Origin: an uncultured Flavobacteriaceae bacterium
Lineage (GTDB): Bacteria > Bacteroidota > Bacteroidia > Flavobacteriales > Flavobacteriaceae
Assembly: GCA_947494695.1 (NCBI GenBank)
Contig: CANLWB010000011.1
Coordinates: forward strand, 62,001-126,000
Length of the DNA: 64,000 bases
Direction: 5' to 3'
Part shown: piece by piece, positions 50,494 through 60,156 of the stretch
Position numbering within the stretch: position 1 is the first letter of the stretch
Layout: each line of letters opens with the position of its first letter
The notes under the pieces: model-generated
Told to the model about the DNA's origin: nothing
What the model saw: only the letters and a program-made list of their open reading frames with translations
The model's database searches: none
Made by a program: the position numbers and the translations under genes

Positions 50494-52527
50494 TTATTTC
50501 AAGGTCCAATTGATCTTGTCCGACAAAGTTTTTCCCGCCTTGACTTCAATTTGATTTGTTCCTTTTTTAAGTGTAATGTTTTCGAAAGTAAGGATATTGA
50601 TATCTGAGGAACATGTCTTTTTAGATATTTTTTTGCCATTTACATAAAGGACTACTTTAGATTGATTAGTATACACTTTTACAGTAGTATTACTAGCTGT
50701 GCGTTCATTGTGCCTTCTTTCTGCAATGTATAGTACAGGCGTTTTAGACCAATTTGCCTTGTAGAAATAGAAGGCGTCTTTTTTAGTTTTTCTGTCAAAA
50801 GTAACCAATCCTTTGTGATTGGTGTAAGGAATGCCGCCGCGATTCCAATTGCCTACCGAAAAATCAAATATATTCCATACATACGAACTCCATACAAAAG
50901 GACGATCTTTAATGATCTTCCATGACACCTCATGACATCGTGTTTGATCCTGTTCGGGGAAAAATCCTCCAAAAGGCTTATCTAGTTTTGTGATGTCTTG
51001 CTGAAAAATATTACCGCCTGCACCATATTCACTAATACTAATGCCAATTTCGGGTTTGGCTTTATTTGATTTGTCCAGCCATTTGGCTAAATCTTTATAA
51101 TCACCGTAATACCAACCAAAATACTTATTCCAGGCTTGCAGGTCTGAAATACCTCCCATATTCGATGTAACACCACGATCACTTGCCGATATTGTTAAAC
51201 GGCTATTATCCAGTTCGTGAGCCAGGTCGTTTAATTCTTTAGTCAGTTGTACACATGGTTCGTCTGGACTTTTCCAGGCACGGACTTCATTCCATAATCC
51301 CCAAACAAAAATGCTAGGATGGTTGTAGTTTTGGAGAATTAATTCGGTTAACTGTTGTTTGGCATTCTCAAATTCACGACCACTATAATCGTGCACAAAA
51401 GGAATTTCACTCCATACCAAAATCCCTTTTTTATCTGCGATCTCATAGGTGGATTCCGAATGTTGATAATGGGATAAACGTAACGTTGTAGCTCCAATTT
51501 CATCGATAATATCTAGATCCTGTTGGTGATGGTTTTTAGTAAGCGCAGGCCCAAATTGTTTCCATTCTTGGTGCATAGCTACGCCATGTAAGTGATAAGC
51601 AGCTCCATTCAAGCTAAATCCGGTTTTAGGATTTACATCATATGTTTTTATCCCAAAGGTTTGGGTGATTTTATCTGAAGAATTTTCGGTTTTTAGTTCA
51701 ATTTCAACAGTATATATGTGAGGGTTTTTTCGTCCATTCCATAGAATAGGTGATTTAATTTCTAAAGGGCTTTCAATAATTTCAGAATTTGAAGTAAAGG
51801 TTATACTTTTTGTTTTTTTCAGAACTGTAGTTCCTTTTTCATCCTTTACCGTATATTTTAGGTCTGCTTCTTGATTGGCAGTTCCCTGTAAATGGGTTTC
51901 AAGAGTTAATTTTGCAAAGTCTTTAGTTACCTCTTGTTGCTTAACGAATACCCCTGAAGAAGCAAAATGTATCGGAGAGATGTGAGATTTAGGAGTGGCA
52001 AATATTTGTACCGGACGATAAATACCTCCATATACATTAAATAAGTTGTCTGTAACAGGTATTATTTTAAAGTTTGGTCTATTTGTAACTTTTACAGCGA
52101 TATTATTTTCTGCACCTACATTTGCAAATTTGGTAATATCAAAACAAAATGCAGAGTAACCACCGGCATGTTTTCCAACATTTTTGCCATTTACATATAC
52201 CGTAGCCTCACGACCCACGGCTTCAAATCGAATAAAAATTTGCTTTCCAATCATTGTATTCGGAATAACAGTTTTATTTCTATACCAGGCCACACCACGA
52301 TAATAACCATTTTCCTCTATGGCATCCATAGAATAGGTGTGAGGTACTGTAATAGAAGCCCAGTCAGTTGGAGTTTCATTTAAATGTTGAACTTTATAGG
52401 TGTTCCCTTTTTTAAAGGTCCAATCGGTAAGTTTAATATGTTCTCTGGATTTTACAAATGAAATTTGTGCATTAATTTTAAAAAAAGAAATCAGGAGAAT
52501 AATTACAAAAAGTTGCTTAAATGCCAT
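50494..52527 (-). CDS. Glycoside hydrolase family 2 (beta-galactosidase/glucuronidase-like)
   Basis: Jelly-roll N-terminal domain and NHPSIFVWGLWNEVRAW acid/base region. Confidence 0.92.
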   Translation of the reverse strand: MAFKQLFVIILLISFFKINAQISFVKSREHIKLTDWTFKKGNTYKVQHLNETPTDWASITVPHTYSMDAIEENGYYRGVAWYRNKTVIPNTMIGKQIFIRFEAVGREATVYVNGKNVGKHAGGYSAFCFDITKFANVGAENNIAVKVTNRPNFKIIPVTDNLFNVYGGIYRPVQIFATPKSHISPIHFASSGVFVKQQEVTKDFAKLTLETHLQGTANQEADLKYTVKDEKGTTVLKKTKSITFTSNSEIIESPLEIKSPILWNGRKNPHIYTVEIELKTENSSDKITQTFGIKTYDVNPKTGFSLNGAAYHLHGVAMHQEWKQFGPALTKNHHQQDLDIIDEIGATTLRLSHYQHSESTYEIADKKGILVWSEIPFVHDYSGREFENAKQQLTELILQNYNHPSIFVWGLWNEVRAWKSPDEPCVQLTKELNDLAHELDNSRLTISASDRGVTSNMGGISDLQAWNKYFGWYYGDYKDLAKWLDKSNKAKPEIGISISEYGAGGNIFQQDITKLDKPFGGFFPEQDQTRCHEVSWKIIKDRPFVWSSYVWNIFDFSVGNWNRGGIPYTNHKGLVTFDRKTKKDAFYFYKANWSKTPVLYIAERRHNERTASNTTVKVYTNQSKVVLYVNGKKISKKTCSSDINILTFENITLKKGTNQIEVKAGKTLSDKINWTLK

Positions 52528-52570
52528 TATTAGTTTAAAAAAAGTTAAACGTAAATGTATGAATTATTAG

Positions 52571-52653
52571 TTGGACTTTATAGGTTAAGACGTGTAACAT
52601 ATGGTCAAATTAGTGTAACATATGCTCCTTTGAACTTTATAGTTTAATACATG
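52571..52653. promoter_or_regulatory. Compound direct repeats upstream of the GH2 gene (putative regulator binding sites)
   Basis: GTGTAACATATG at 52592-52603 and 52613-52624 (21-bp spacing). 24-bp outer repeats at 52571-52594 and 52630-52653 match at 20/24 positions. Confidence 0.6.
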
Positions 52654-52744
52654 TTGGATCTTTGGTTGGAAAAGATTTGGTTTCTTTCGTTTTTGATAAT
52701 AATCTGTTGTTTCGATGATAATTAATACCAGGATCTCGTCCTTT

Positions 52745-53275
52745 CTATAAAGATAATTTACTAAAAACATCCCAAATAACGACTCCGGCACTTACCGAAA
52801 TGTTTAAAGAATGTTTGGTGCCAAATTGAGGGATTTCAATGACCAGATCACTTGCTGTAACCACGTCTTGATCTACGCCTTTCACTTCGTTACCAAAAAC
52901 TAAGGCGTATGCTGCCTGAGGTTCGGGCTTAAAATCATTTAACATGGTGGCGTGTTCGGCTTGTTCGACAGAACAGATTTTTACACCATTTTGCTTTAAG
53001 TGTTTAATAACATCCATAGTGTTTTTGGCATATTCCCAGTGCACTGTATCGGTGCTCCCTAAAGCTGTTTTATGGATGTCCTTGTTGGGTGGGGTGGCCG
53101 TGATGCCACACAGGTAGATTTTTTCTATTAAAAAAGCATCACTCGTTCTAAAGATGGAGCCAATATTATTAAGACTTCGTATATTATCAAGTATAATAAT
53201 TAAAGGTGTTTTTTTCGCATTTTTAAAATCACTTACGCTTAATCTATCAAGTTCGCTATTTTTAAGTTTTCGCAT
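52745..53275 (-). CDS. TrmH/SpoU family RNA methyltransferase
   Basis: ILDNIRSLNNIGSIFRTSDAF, LVFGNEVKGV, IPQFGTKHSLNISVSAGV. Confidence 0.94.
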   Translation of the reverse strand: MRKLKNSELDRLSVSDFKNAKKTPLIIILDNIRSLNNIGSIFRTSDAFLIEKIYLCGITATPPNKDIHKTALGSTDTVHWEYAKNTMDVIKHLKQNGVKICSVEQAEHATMLNDFKPEPQAAYALVFGNEVKGVDQDVVTASDLVIEIPQFGTKHSLNISVSAGVVIWDVFSKLSL

Positions 53276-53397
53276 GTTGCAGGTGTTAACAATTATAGAT
53301 AACTTCTAATATTTCGATTTTACAAAAAAACAAAATAATCTTACATTAGCATCCTTTGCTAATAGTTGCAAAATAACAAAAACAAAACTACTTTACC

Positions 53398-56010
53398 TTG
53401 GCTACGAAAGTGAAAAAAGAGACCCCGTTAATGAAACAATATAACGCTATTAAAGCGAAATACCCAGATGCTTTACTGCTGTTTCGGGTAGGGGATTTTT
53501 ATGAAACCTTTGGTGAAGACGCTGTAAAGACTGCGGGTATACTGGGTATTATTTTAACCAAACGCGGTGCCGGAAGTGAAAGCGAAACCGAATTGGCTGG
53601 GTTCCCGCACCATTCTTTAAATACCTATTTGCCTAAATTGGTTAAGGCTGGAGAACGCGTTGCTATTTGCGACCAGTTGGAAGACCCAAAACTAACAAAG
53701 AAAATTGTAAAACGGGGGGTAACCGAATTGGTAACTCCAGGAGTCGCCTTGAATGATGAGGTGTTGGTGTCTAAGTCGAATAATTTTTTGTGCTCGGTTT
53801 ATTTCGATAAAAAATATATAGGGGTGTCGTTTTTGGACATTTCCACAGGAGAGTTTTTAACATCGCAAGGGAATGCAGAATATATTGATAAATTACTGCA
53901 AAATTTTAAACCCAGCGAAGTCCTCGTTTCGAAACAAAAACGTGCTGAGTTTAATGATACCTTTGGAAATGACTTTCATACGTTTTATATTGAAGACTGG
54001 GTGTATCAAACCGATTATGCTCACGAAACTCTAACCAAGCATTTTGATACTAAAACGTTAAAGGGATTTGGAATTGAAGATCTGCATGAAGGTATTATAG
54101 CTTCAGGTTCTGTACTTCATTATTTATCTGAAACGCAACATAACAAACTCGAACATATTACATCGATTTCCAGGATTGCTGAAGACGATTATGTGTGGAT
54201 GGATAAATTTACCATTCGAAACCTGGAACTCTATAATTCGACCAATAATAATGCAGTCACCTTATTAAATGTTATCGATAAAACGATTTCGCCAATGGGC
54301 GGAAGGTTGCTTAAGCGCTGGTTGGCATTGCCTTTAAAGCATGTTGATAAGATAAGGAAGCGTCACGAGGTGGTGCGTTTTTTAACAGAAGAAGGTCATG
54401 CTCAGGAAGAGATTCAGAGTCATATAAAACATATAGGTGATTTAGAACGCCTTATTTCAAAGATTGCAACCGGGAAGGTGAATCCACGAGAAGTCATTCA
54501 GCTTAAAAACTCTTTGGAAGCTATTGTCCCTATAAAATCACTAACCTCTAATTCTAAAAATGAATCCCTTAAAATTATAGGTGATGCATTACAGGATTGT
54601 GATGCACTTCGAGAAAAGATTAAGGAAACGCTAAATGAAGAAGCTCCTGTAAACATATCTAAAGGGGGTGCTATTGCTGTTGGTTTTTCTGCTGAATTGG
54701 ACGAGCTGAGAAACCTATCCAAATCAGGGAAAGATTATTTAGACAGTATGTTGGAGCGCGAGAGTGAACGCACCGGTATCCCTTCTCTAAAAATAGCATC
54801 TAATAATGTGTTTGGGTACTATATTGAAGTACGAAATACACACAAAAATAAAGTTCCGGAAGATTGGATTAGAAAGCAAACACTGGTAAGTGCAGAGCGG
54901 TATATTACAGAAGAATTAAAAGAATACGAAGCTAAAATCTTAGGTGCTGAGGAGCGAATTCATGTGATTGAGCAGGACTTATTTTCGGAACTTGTCATAT
55001 GGATGAGTCAGTTCATAAAAGATGTGCAGAAAAATGCTTATCTCGTTGGTCAATTGGATTGTTTGTGCGGGTTCGCACAATTGGCTAATGAAAATAGTTA
55101 TGTCTATCCTACTATTGACGATTCGTTTGATTTAGAGATCAAGGATGGCCGTCACCCTGTAATAGAAAAGCAGTTGCCTATTGGTGAGGCTTATATTGCT
55201 AATGATGTATTCTTAGACAGGCAGTCTCAGCAGATCATTATGATTACAGGGCCCAACATGTCTGGTAAGTCTGCCATTCTTAGGCAAACCGCTTTAATTG
55301 TTTTATTAGCACAAATAGGAAGTTTTGTGCCTGCAAAAGAAGCACGTATTGGTTTAGTTGATAAGATTTTTACCAGAGTAGGAGCTAGTGATAATATTTC
55401 CATGGGGGAATCTACATTTATGGTAGAAATGAATGAAACGGCTTCTATTCTTAATAATATATCCGAGAGAAGTCTGGTGTTGTTGGATGAAATAGGCCGT
55501 GGAACTAGTACTTATGATGGTATTTCTATCGCCTGGGCTATTAGTGAGTATTTGCACGAACATCCGGCGAGGCCTAAAACCCTGTTCGCGACACACTACC
55601 ACGAGTTAAACGAAATGACAGAAACTTTCGAACGCATAAAAAACTTTAATGTATCGGTTAAAGAGTTAAAGGACAATGTGCTTTTTTTAAGAAAACTGGT
55701 AGAGGGTGGAAGTGAGCATAGTTTTGGAATTCATGTTGCTAAAATGGCGGGGATGCCCCAACAGGTTCTACATCGTGCTAATAAGATTTTAAAGAAATTA
55801 GAGAAGTCTCATTCTAGTGAGGAACTAACAGATAAGGTTAAATCGATAGACGATGAGATGCAACTTAGTTTTTTCAATTTAGACGATCCGCTATTGGAAA
55901 ATATCAAGGAAGAGATATTACACACGAATATTGATACACTTACACCGGTTGAGGCGCTTATGAAACTCAATGAAATTAAGCGAATGTTGAGCAAAAAAAA
56001 GCATGCATAA
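53398..56010 (+). CDS. mutS: DNA mismatch repair protein MutS (apparent TTG start)
   Basis: [34 protein letters not shown], Walker [30 protein letters not shown]. Confidence 0.97.
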   Translation: MATKVKKETPLMKQYNAIKAKYPDALLLFRVGDFYETFGEDAVKTAGILGIILTKRGAGSESETELAGFPHHSLNTYLPKLVKAGERVAICDQLEDPKLTKKIVKRGVTELVTPGVALNDEVLVSKSNNFLCSVYFDKKYIGVSFLDISTGEFLTSQGNAEYIDKLLQNFKPSEVLVSKQKRAEFNDTFGNDFHTFYIEDWVYQTDYAHETLTKHFDTKTLKGFGIEDLHEGIIASGSVLHYLSETQHNKLEHITSISRIAEDDYVWMDKFTIRNLELYNSTNNNAVTLLNVIDKTISPMGGRLLKRWLALPLKHVDKIRKRHEVVRFLTEEGHAQEEIQSHIKHIGDLERLISKIATGKVNPREVIQLKNSLEAIVPIKSLTSNSKNESLKIIGDALQDCDALREKIKETLNEEAPVNISKGGAIAVGFSAELDELRNLSKSGKDYLDSMLERESERTGIPSLKIASNNVFGYYIEVRNTHKNKVPEDWIRKQTLVSAERYITEELKEYEAKILGAEERIHVIEQDLFSELVIWMSQFIKDVQKNAYLVGQLDCLCGFAQLANENSYVYPTIDDSFDLEIKDGRHPVIEKQLPIGEAYIANDVFLDRQSQQIIMITGPNMSGKSAILRQTALIVLLAQIGSFVPAKEARIGLVDKIFTRVGASDNISMGESTFMVEMNETASILNNISERSLVLLDEIGRGTSTYDGISIAWAISEYLHEHPARPKTLFATHYHELNEMTETFERIKNFNVSVKELKDNVLFLRKLVEGGSEHSFGIHVAKMAGMPQQVLHRANKILKKLEKSHSSEELTDKVKSIDDEMQLSFFNLDDPLLENIKEEILHTNIDTLTPVEALMKLNEIKRMLSKKKHA

Positions 56011-56124
56011 AATAAATTTCATTTATTTTGCCAAAAGGCTTTGCAATTCCTAGAAATATTTTAAATTTGCATCCGCAATAGCGATATTGCCTCCTGCGTT
56101 TTGCAGGCAAGTTCATTAAAAACT

Positions 56125-56196
56125 GCGAAAGTAGCTCAGGGGTAGAGCATCACCTTGCCAAGGTGGGGGTCGCGGGTTCAAATCCCGTCTTTCGCT
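56125..56196 (+). tRNA. tRNA-Gly (anticodon GCC)
   Basis: GCGAAAG/CTTTCGC acceptor stem, anticodon loop TTGCCAA, T-arm GGGTTCAAATCCC. Confidence 0.95.
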
Positions 56197-56244
56197 CTGA
56201 TACTTTCTTAAAATATACCAATTTCGGTTCATATAACCGAAGTA

Positions 56245-56329
56245 AGCTGAAGTGGTGGAATTGGTAGACACGTTGGACTTAAAATCCAATGGCCCTTGGG
56301 CCGTGCGGGTTCAAGTCCCGCCTTCAGTA
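56245..56329 (+). tRNA. tRNA-Leu (anticodon TAA)
   Basis: GCTGAAG/CTTCAGT acceptor, anticodon loop CTTAAAA, long variable arm, GGGTTCAAGTCCC. Confidence 0.95.
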
Positions 56330-56330
56330 C

Positions 56331-56367
56331 AAAGCCTTTACATGTTTTCTTGTAAAGGCTTTTTTTA
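56331..56367 (+). terminator. Rho-independent terminator of the tRNA operon
   Basis: AAAGCCTTTACATGTTTTCTTGTAAAGGCTTTTTTT. Confidence 0.9.
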
Positions 56368-56491
56368 TTTCAATAGAATGAACTCATGCTTTGTGCTAAT
56401 CTTTTAAAAATGATGGTACGTGGCAGAATAGGGGGATATAATTTTAAATTGGTTTCAGGGTTTGGTGGGTATTAAAACATTAACCAAGTTA

Positions 56492-57181
56492 TCAATAAGA
56501 TTTACATATATATTTCTTAATCATATATTTTGTAATTGGGTTTAGCGATTTTCCTGTTTCTGGATGAAGTCCTAAGTCCGTGAAATATTCTAATTCTTTT
56601 TTATGGTTTTTTCCATACCAAATTTTAACATTACCACTTTCGTTAAAGAATTGCGTGTTACAATCTACCTCTACTTTTCTAAAATATTTAATACGATCTT
56701 CTTTGTATAATTTAAGTTGTTCCACATTGAATTTTTCTGTATCAAATTTCACTTCTATATAGTGGTTATCTTTCCAAACCATCCAGCGTTGTTGATTAAT
56801 CGAAACGATAATAAAAATAACGGCTAATACTATAATACTAATAGAGATTTTGATTTTTTGACTCTGAAAAAAGAACAATATATTGTTTTCCTTTTTATCT
56901 TTTTTTCGGTTGTTTTCAATAAAATCTTCGTAGCTATCATAACCTAAAAAATTACATAAACCAAGAATTACTCCTAATTGTGGAATATTAATGTCTTCAG
57001 TTTTGTTTAGAGCCGATTTATAATATTGACTTAACCTTTTTTCTCCTATAGCTGTTTTTTCATTTGAAATGAACTCCGATATAATTTTTGCCAAACTATG
57101 ATCGGACGGTTTTTTAATTCCTTTTTCCTGTTCCTGTTTTTTGGCTTTTTCAAACGCTTTTACAAGTAATAGATTGTGCAT
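56492..57181 (-). CDS. Hypothetical protein with cytoplasmic N-terminal helical domain, one TM helix and C-terminal domain
   Basis: 229 aa; N-terminal LLLVKAFEKAKKQEQEKGIKKPSDHSLAKIISEFI...LGLCNFLGYDSYEDFIENN, TM ISISIIVLAVIFIIVSI. Confidence 0.75.
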   Translation of the reverse strand: MHNLLLVKAFEKAKKQEQEKGIKKPSDHSLAKIISEFISNEKTAIGEKRLSQYYKSALNKTEDINIPQLGVILGLCNFLGYDSYEDFIENNRKKDKKENNILFFFQSQKIKISISIIVLAVIFIIVSINQQRWMVWKDNHYIEVKFDTEKFNVEQLKLYKEDRIKYFRKVEVDCNTQFFNESGNVKIWYGKNHKKELEYFTDLGLHPETGKSLNPITKYMIKKYICKSY

Positions 57182-57312
57182 TAGTGGGTTGGTTTTTAGT
57201 TGTTTAATGTAGTCGTTTTTTTGGAAAAAGTATTGAAATTATGTCTAAAAAACTTTCTAAAGAACTTCCAATTGTTTTCCACGCTTTTTTTGTTTGTTTT
57301 TATTCATTTGCT

Positions 57313-57511
57313 AAAGAATTGGTAACCGCCTTAGTCGTAATAAGGTTTACGAATATCAATTCTTTTCTAGGGTAAGGGTAAAGTTTAGAACGATCTGGGA
57401 AGTCGTTTTTCAGCTTTATCCTTTCCCAAAAGACTTCCCAAAAGAGAGACGTCTCTTCATTTTTTAGTGTGTTGCCGATAATACAATCTGGTGAAAACCA
57501 GACGGCAACAC
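57313..57511 (+). other. Structured intergenic leader with four inverted-repeat elements
   Basis: Arms: 57313-57321/57357-57365 (AAAGAATTG/CAATTCTTT); 57396-57404/57432-57440 (TGGGAAGTC/GACTTCCCA); 57445-57456 (AGAGACGTCTCT); 57469-57477/57503-57511 (GTGTTGCCG/CGGCAACAC) enclosing TCTGGT-GAAA-ACCAGA. Confidence 0.6.
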
Positions 57512-57539
57512 TATTGTTAAATTTTAATAACCAAATAAA

Positions 57540-57698
57540 ATGAAGAAAATAATTTTAATAGTGTTTACGGTTTTCCTTAATGTGGTGGCTTTTTCATGTT
57601 CACCGCAAAGTTTGTCAAGTGAGGATACAATCCCACAAGCCTGTTGTGGTGAAGATGACCATATACCACCACCGCCACCTGACGGAAATGGAGGTTGA
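57540..57698 (+). CDS. Short (52-aa) secreted peptide/lipoprotein with CC motif and polyproline tail
   Basis: MKKIILIVFTVFLNVVAFSCSPQSLSSEDTIPQACCGEDDHIPPPPPDGNGG*; signal peptide with Cys. Below the length cutoff of the ORF track. Confidence 0.7.
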   Translation: MKKIILIVFTVFLNVVAFSCSPQSLSSEDTIPQACCGEDDHIPPPPPDGNGG

Positions 57699-57729
57699 TT
57701 TATTAAAGACTAATTAATACTTTAGGGGA

Positions 57730-59415
57730 ATGAAAAGACTTACAGTTTCATTCCTCTTTTTTTATTGTCAGCTTGTTAGCATTCTTTTTTTTGCGGTTAG
57801 TCCGGTTAATGGACAAAAGGTAACTGATAGTACAACTTATTATTATAAAATGGTTTTAAGTTCTAAATCCAAAGATTCTTTACTATCAGGATATGTTTTT
57901 TTTAGAAATCGAAAAGAGCAAAACTTAAAGGATAAGGATGAAGGTAAAGCCATTTTCAGTTTAAGAATGATAGTGATAGCGCAAATTGATTTGGGCTTGA
58001 ATCGCGAAGCTGAGTCATCTATTATAGAAGCGCTAAAACTAATAGACAATCAGGAAGCATTAGGCAAGCCTTTAATAAAAGATAAATTGGCGTTATTTAA
58101 TGACTTAGGGATGGTATATAGGACGACGAGAAGATATGATAAGGCTATTGCTATATATAATAAGGCATTGGATATAGCCAAAGAGAAAGGTGCTATTATA
58201 CCATTACATAATAATAAGGGGAGTGTTTATAAGGATCTTGGAAACCATCAGCGAGCAGAAAAAGAATATCTTATAGTATATAGGGAAAGATTAAAAACAG
58301 GAAATAGACAAATGCTTGCAAAGGCATTAGATAATTTGGGATCGGTACAATGGAAGCTAGGAAATGAGAAGGGGGTAGAGAGGATGTTTGAGGCGCTTAA
58401 AATTAGGGTTGAAGACAAAGATGTGGGGTATTATTATACAAGCTATAAGCATTTAACCGAATATTATAAAGATATAGGAAACCTTGAAGAAGCTAAAAAA
58501 TATGCAAACCTGGCCTATGAAGCTGCTAGTTTATATAGGCAGCCCTTCTTGAAAGATGCTTTGCCTCGTTTGCTAGAGCTTAGTGAGGATAAATTAGTTT
58601 TAGAATATGTTAAAATGAACGATAGTCTGACAAAAGAACGGCTTTTAATTGATGAAAAATATTCGAGTGCAAAATATAACCTCGAAAAAGAGCAATTCCG
58701 AACTTTTGAGGCTCAGCTTCAAAAAGAGCGACAAAAGAAGTTAAAATTAATTTATTTATTCTCAGGTTTATTCGTTTTGTTAATGGCCGTTCTACGAATA
58801 GTAATTTTAAGGAACAGGCACAAAAAAGAAAAGGTTAAACAAGTTTATAATACAGAAAGAAGAATTTCTAAAAAAGTTCACGATGAAGTAGCGAATGATA
58901 TGTCCGGTCTTATGAGTTTTGTGGAAAATAACCAGGAATTGCCGGAACACCAGAAAACGATACTATTAAATGCATTAGATGATCTTTATATACGTACCCG
59001 AGATATCTCAACACAAGCAGCGAATATTGATGTTATCAACTTTTCAGAAAGTCTTCGATACCTTTTGATGCAACATAATCGTAACGGCACAAAGATGATA
59101 ACGAATGATATTAACACAATTAGCTGGACTAAAGTGTCTGACTATAAGAAAATGGCTGTTTTTAGATGCATTCAGGAGTTGCTTGTCAATATGAAAAAAC
59201 ACAGTGAAGCTAAGGTTGTAAGTATTGTATTTAAGGAGCATGGCCGAAAAAAAGAAATTTTATATTCAGACGATGGAAAAGGTTTTGCAATAGAAAGAGT
59301 ACAGCTTAATGGGTTGTTAAATGTGGAATCCCGTATTAAAGGGATTAAAGGAAGTATTAATTTTAGAACGTCTGAAGGACACGGTTTTAAAGCTATATTA
59401 AAGTTTAAAGGTTAA
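57730..59415 (+). CDS. TPR-containing sensor histidine kinase (HisKA_3-like)
   Basis: Signal peptide, TPR repeats (ALDNLGSVQWKLGNEKGVERMFEAL), TM helix, KKVHDEVANDMSGL H-box, HATPase ELLVNMKKHSEAK...YSDDGKGFAIE. Confidence 0.92.
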   Translation: MKRLTVSFLFFYCQLVSILFFAVSPVNGQKVTDSTTYYYKMVLSSKSKDSLLSGYVFFRNRKEQNLKDKDEGKAIFSLRMIVIAQIDLGLNREAESSIIEALKLIDNQEALGKPLIKDKLALFNDLGMVYRTTRRYDKAIAIYNKALDIAKEKGAIIPLHNNKGSVYKDLGNHQRAEKEYLIVYRERLKTGNRQMLAKALDNLGSVQWKLGNEKGVERMFEALKIRVEDKDVGYYYTSYKHLTEYYKDIGNLEEAKKYANLAYEAASLYRQPFLKDALPRLLELSEDKLVLEYVKMNDSLTKERLLIDEKYSSAKYNLEKEQFRTFEAQLQKERQKKLKLIYLFSGLFVLLMAVLRIVILRNRHKKEKVKQVYNTERRISKKVHDEVANDMSGLMSFVENNQELPEHQKTILLNALDDLYIRTRDISTQAANIDVINFSESLRYLLMQHNRNGTKMITNDINTISWTKVSDYKKMAVFRCIQELLVNMKKHSEAKVVSIVFKEHGRKKEILYSDDGKGFAIERVQLNGLLNVESRIKGIKGSINFRTSEGHGFKAILKFKG

Positions 59416-59425
59416 TTATTCTACT

Positions 59426-60094
59426 ATGTTTAAAAAGGTTTTAATTGCAGAAGATCAGAATTCAATTCATAAAGGTCTGGAAAACACACTTAAAAATATA
59501 GAAATTAAAGAAGTAGTTACTGTTCAGTATTGTGATGATGCACTCTTAAAAATAAAAGCATCTTTAAAAGCCGAAAGTCCTTTCGATCTTTTGATCACGG
59601 ATTTATCTTTTAAAGAAGATCATCGTGATAGAACATTAAGATCTGGAGAAGAATTAATAACTACGGTTAGAATGATTCAGCCGGAGTTAAAAGTCATTGT
59701 ATTTTCGGTAGAACACCGTATAGGTAAGATTAAAAACTTATTAGAGATTTTTAAGGTAGATGCTTATGTAGAAAAAGGGAGGGAGGAATCTAAAGAAATT
59801 GTAAAAGCGATTCACAATGTGTTGGAAGGAAGGTCATATCATTCACATAGTCTAACCCAATTGCTTCGAAATGCAGATGATATATCTCAAACGGACAAAT
59901 ATGACGAGTTGTTACTGCAATTATTGGCTAAAGGTTTAAAAAGAGATCAAATCGCTTTATATTTTAAAGAAAAAGATTTTCCAGCGGGAAGTTTAAGTAG
60001 TATTGAGAAACGTCTCAATAAACTCAAGGTTCTGTTTGATGCCAATACATCTGAACAATTGGTCGCTATTGCAATAGATAGAGGGTTAATTTAA
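59426..60094 (+). CDS. Response regulator (REC plus degenerate LuxR-like C-terminal domain)
   Basis: VLIAEDQNSIHKGLENTL, LLITDLSF phospho-acceptor, C-terminal SLSSIEKRLNKLKVLF...VAIAIDRGLI. Confidence 0.9.
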   Translation: MFKKVLIAEDQNSIHKGLENTLKNIEIKEVVTVQYCDDALLKIKASLKAESPFDLLITDLSFKEDHRDRTLRSGEELITTVRMIQPELKVIVFSVEHRIGKIKNLLEIFKVDAYVEKGREESKEIVKAIHNVLEGRSYHSHSLTQLLRNADDISQTDKYDELLLQLLAKGLKRDQIALYFKEKDFPAGSLSSIEKRLNKLKVLFDANTSEQLVAIAIDRGLI

Positions 60095-60156
60095 TATGAG
60101 TTTGGGATAAGAGAATTTTCGTCGGTCTGAATGGATCCAATTTTTATCACGATTAT

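Noticed and set aside
56125-56329. tRNA pair as an integration site for a genomic island
   Set aside because: No integrase gene and no partial tRNA 3' duplicate seen downstream; the operon ends in a clean terminator.
57469-57511. Reading the GAAA-tetraloop structure as an ordinary rho-independent terminator
   Set aside because: No T-tract follows it and no plus-strand gene ends just upstream; reported as leader structure instead.
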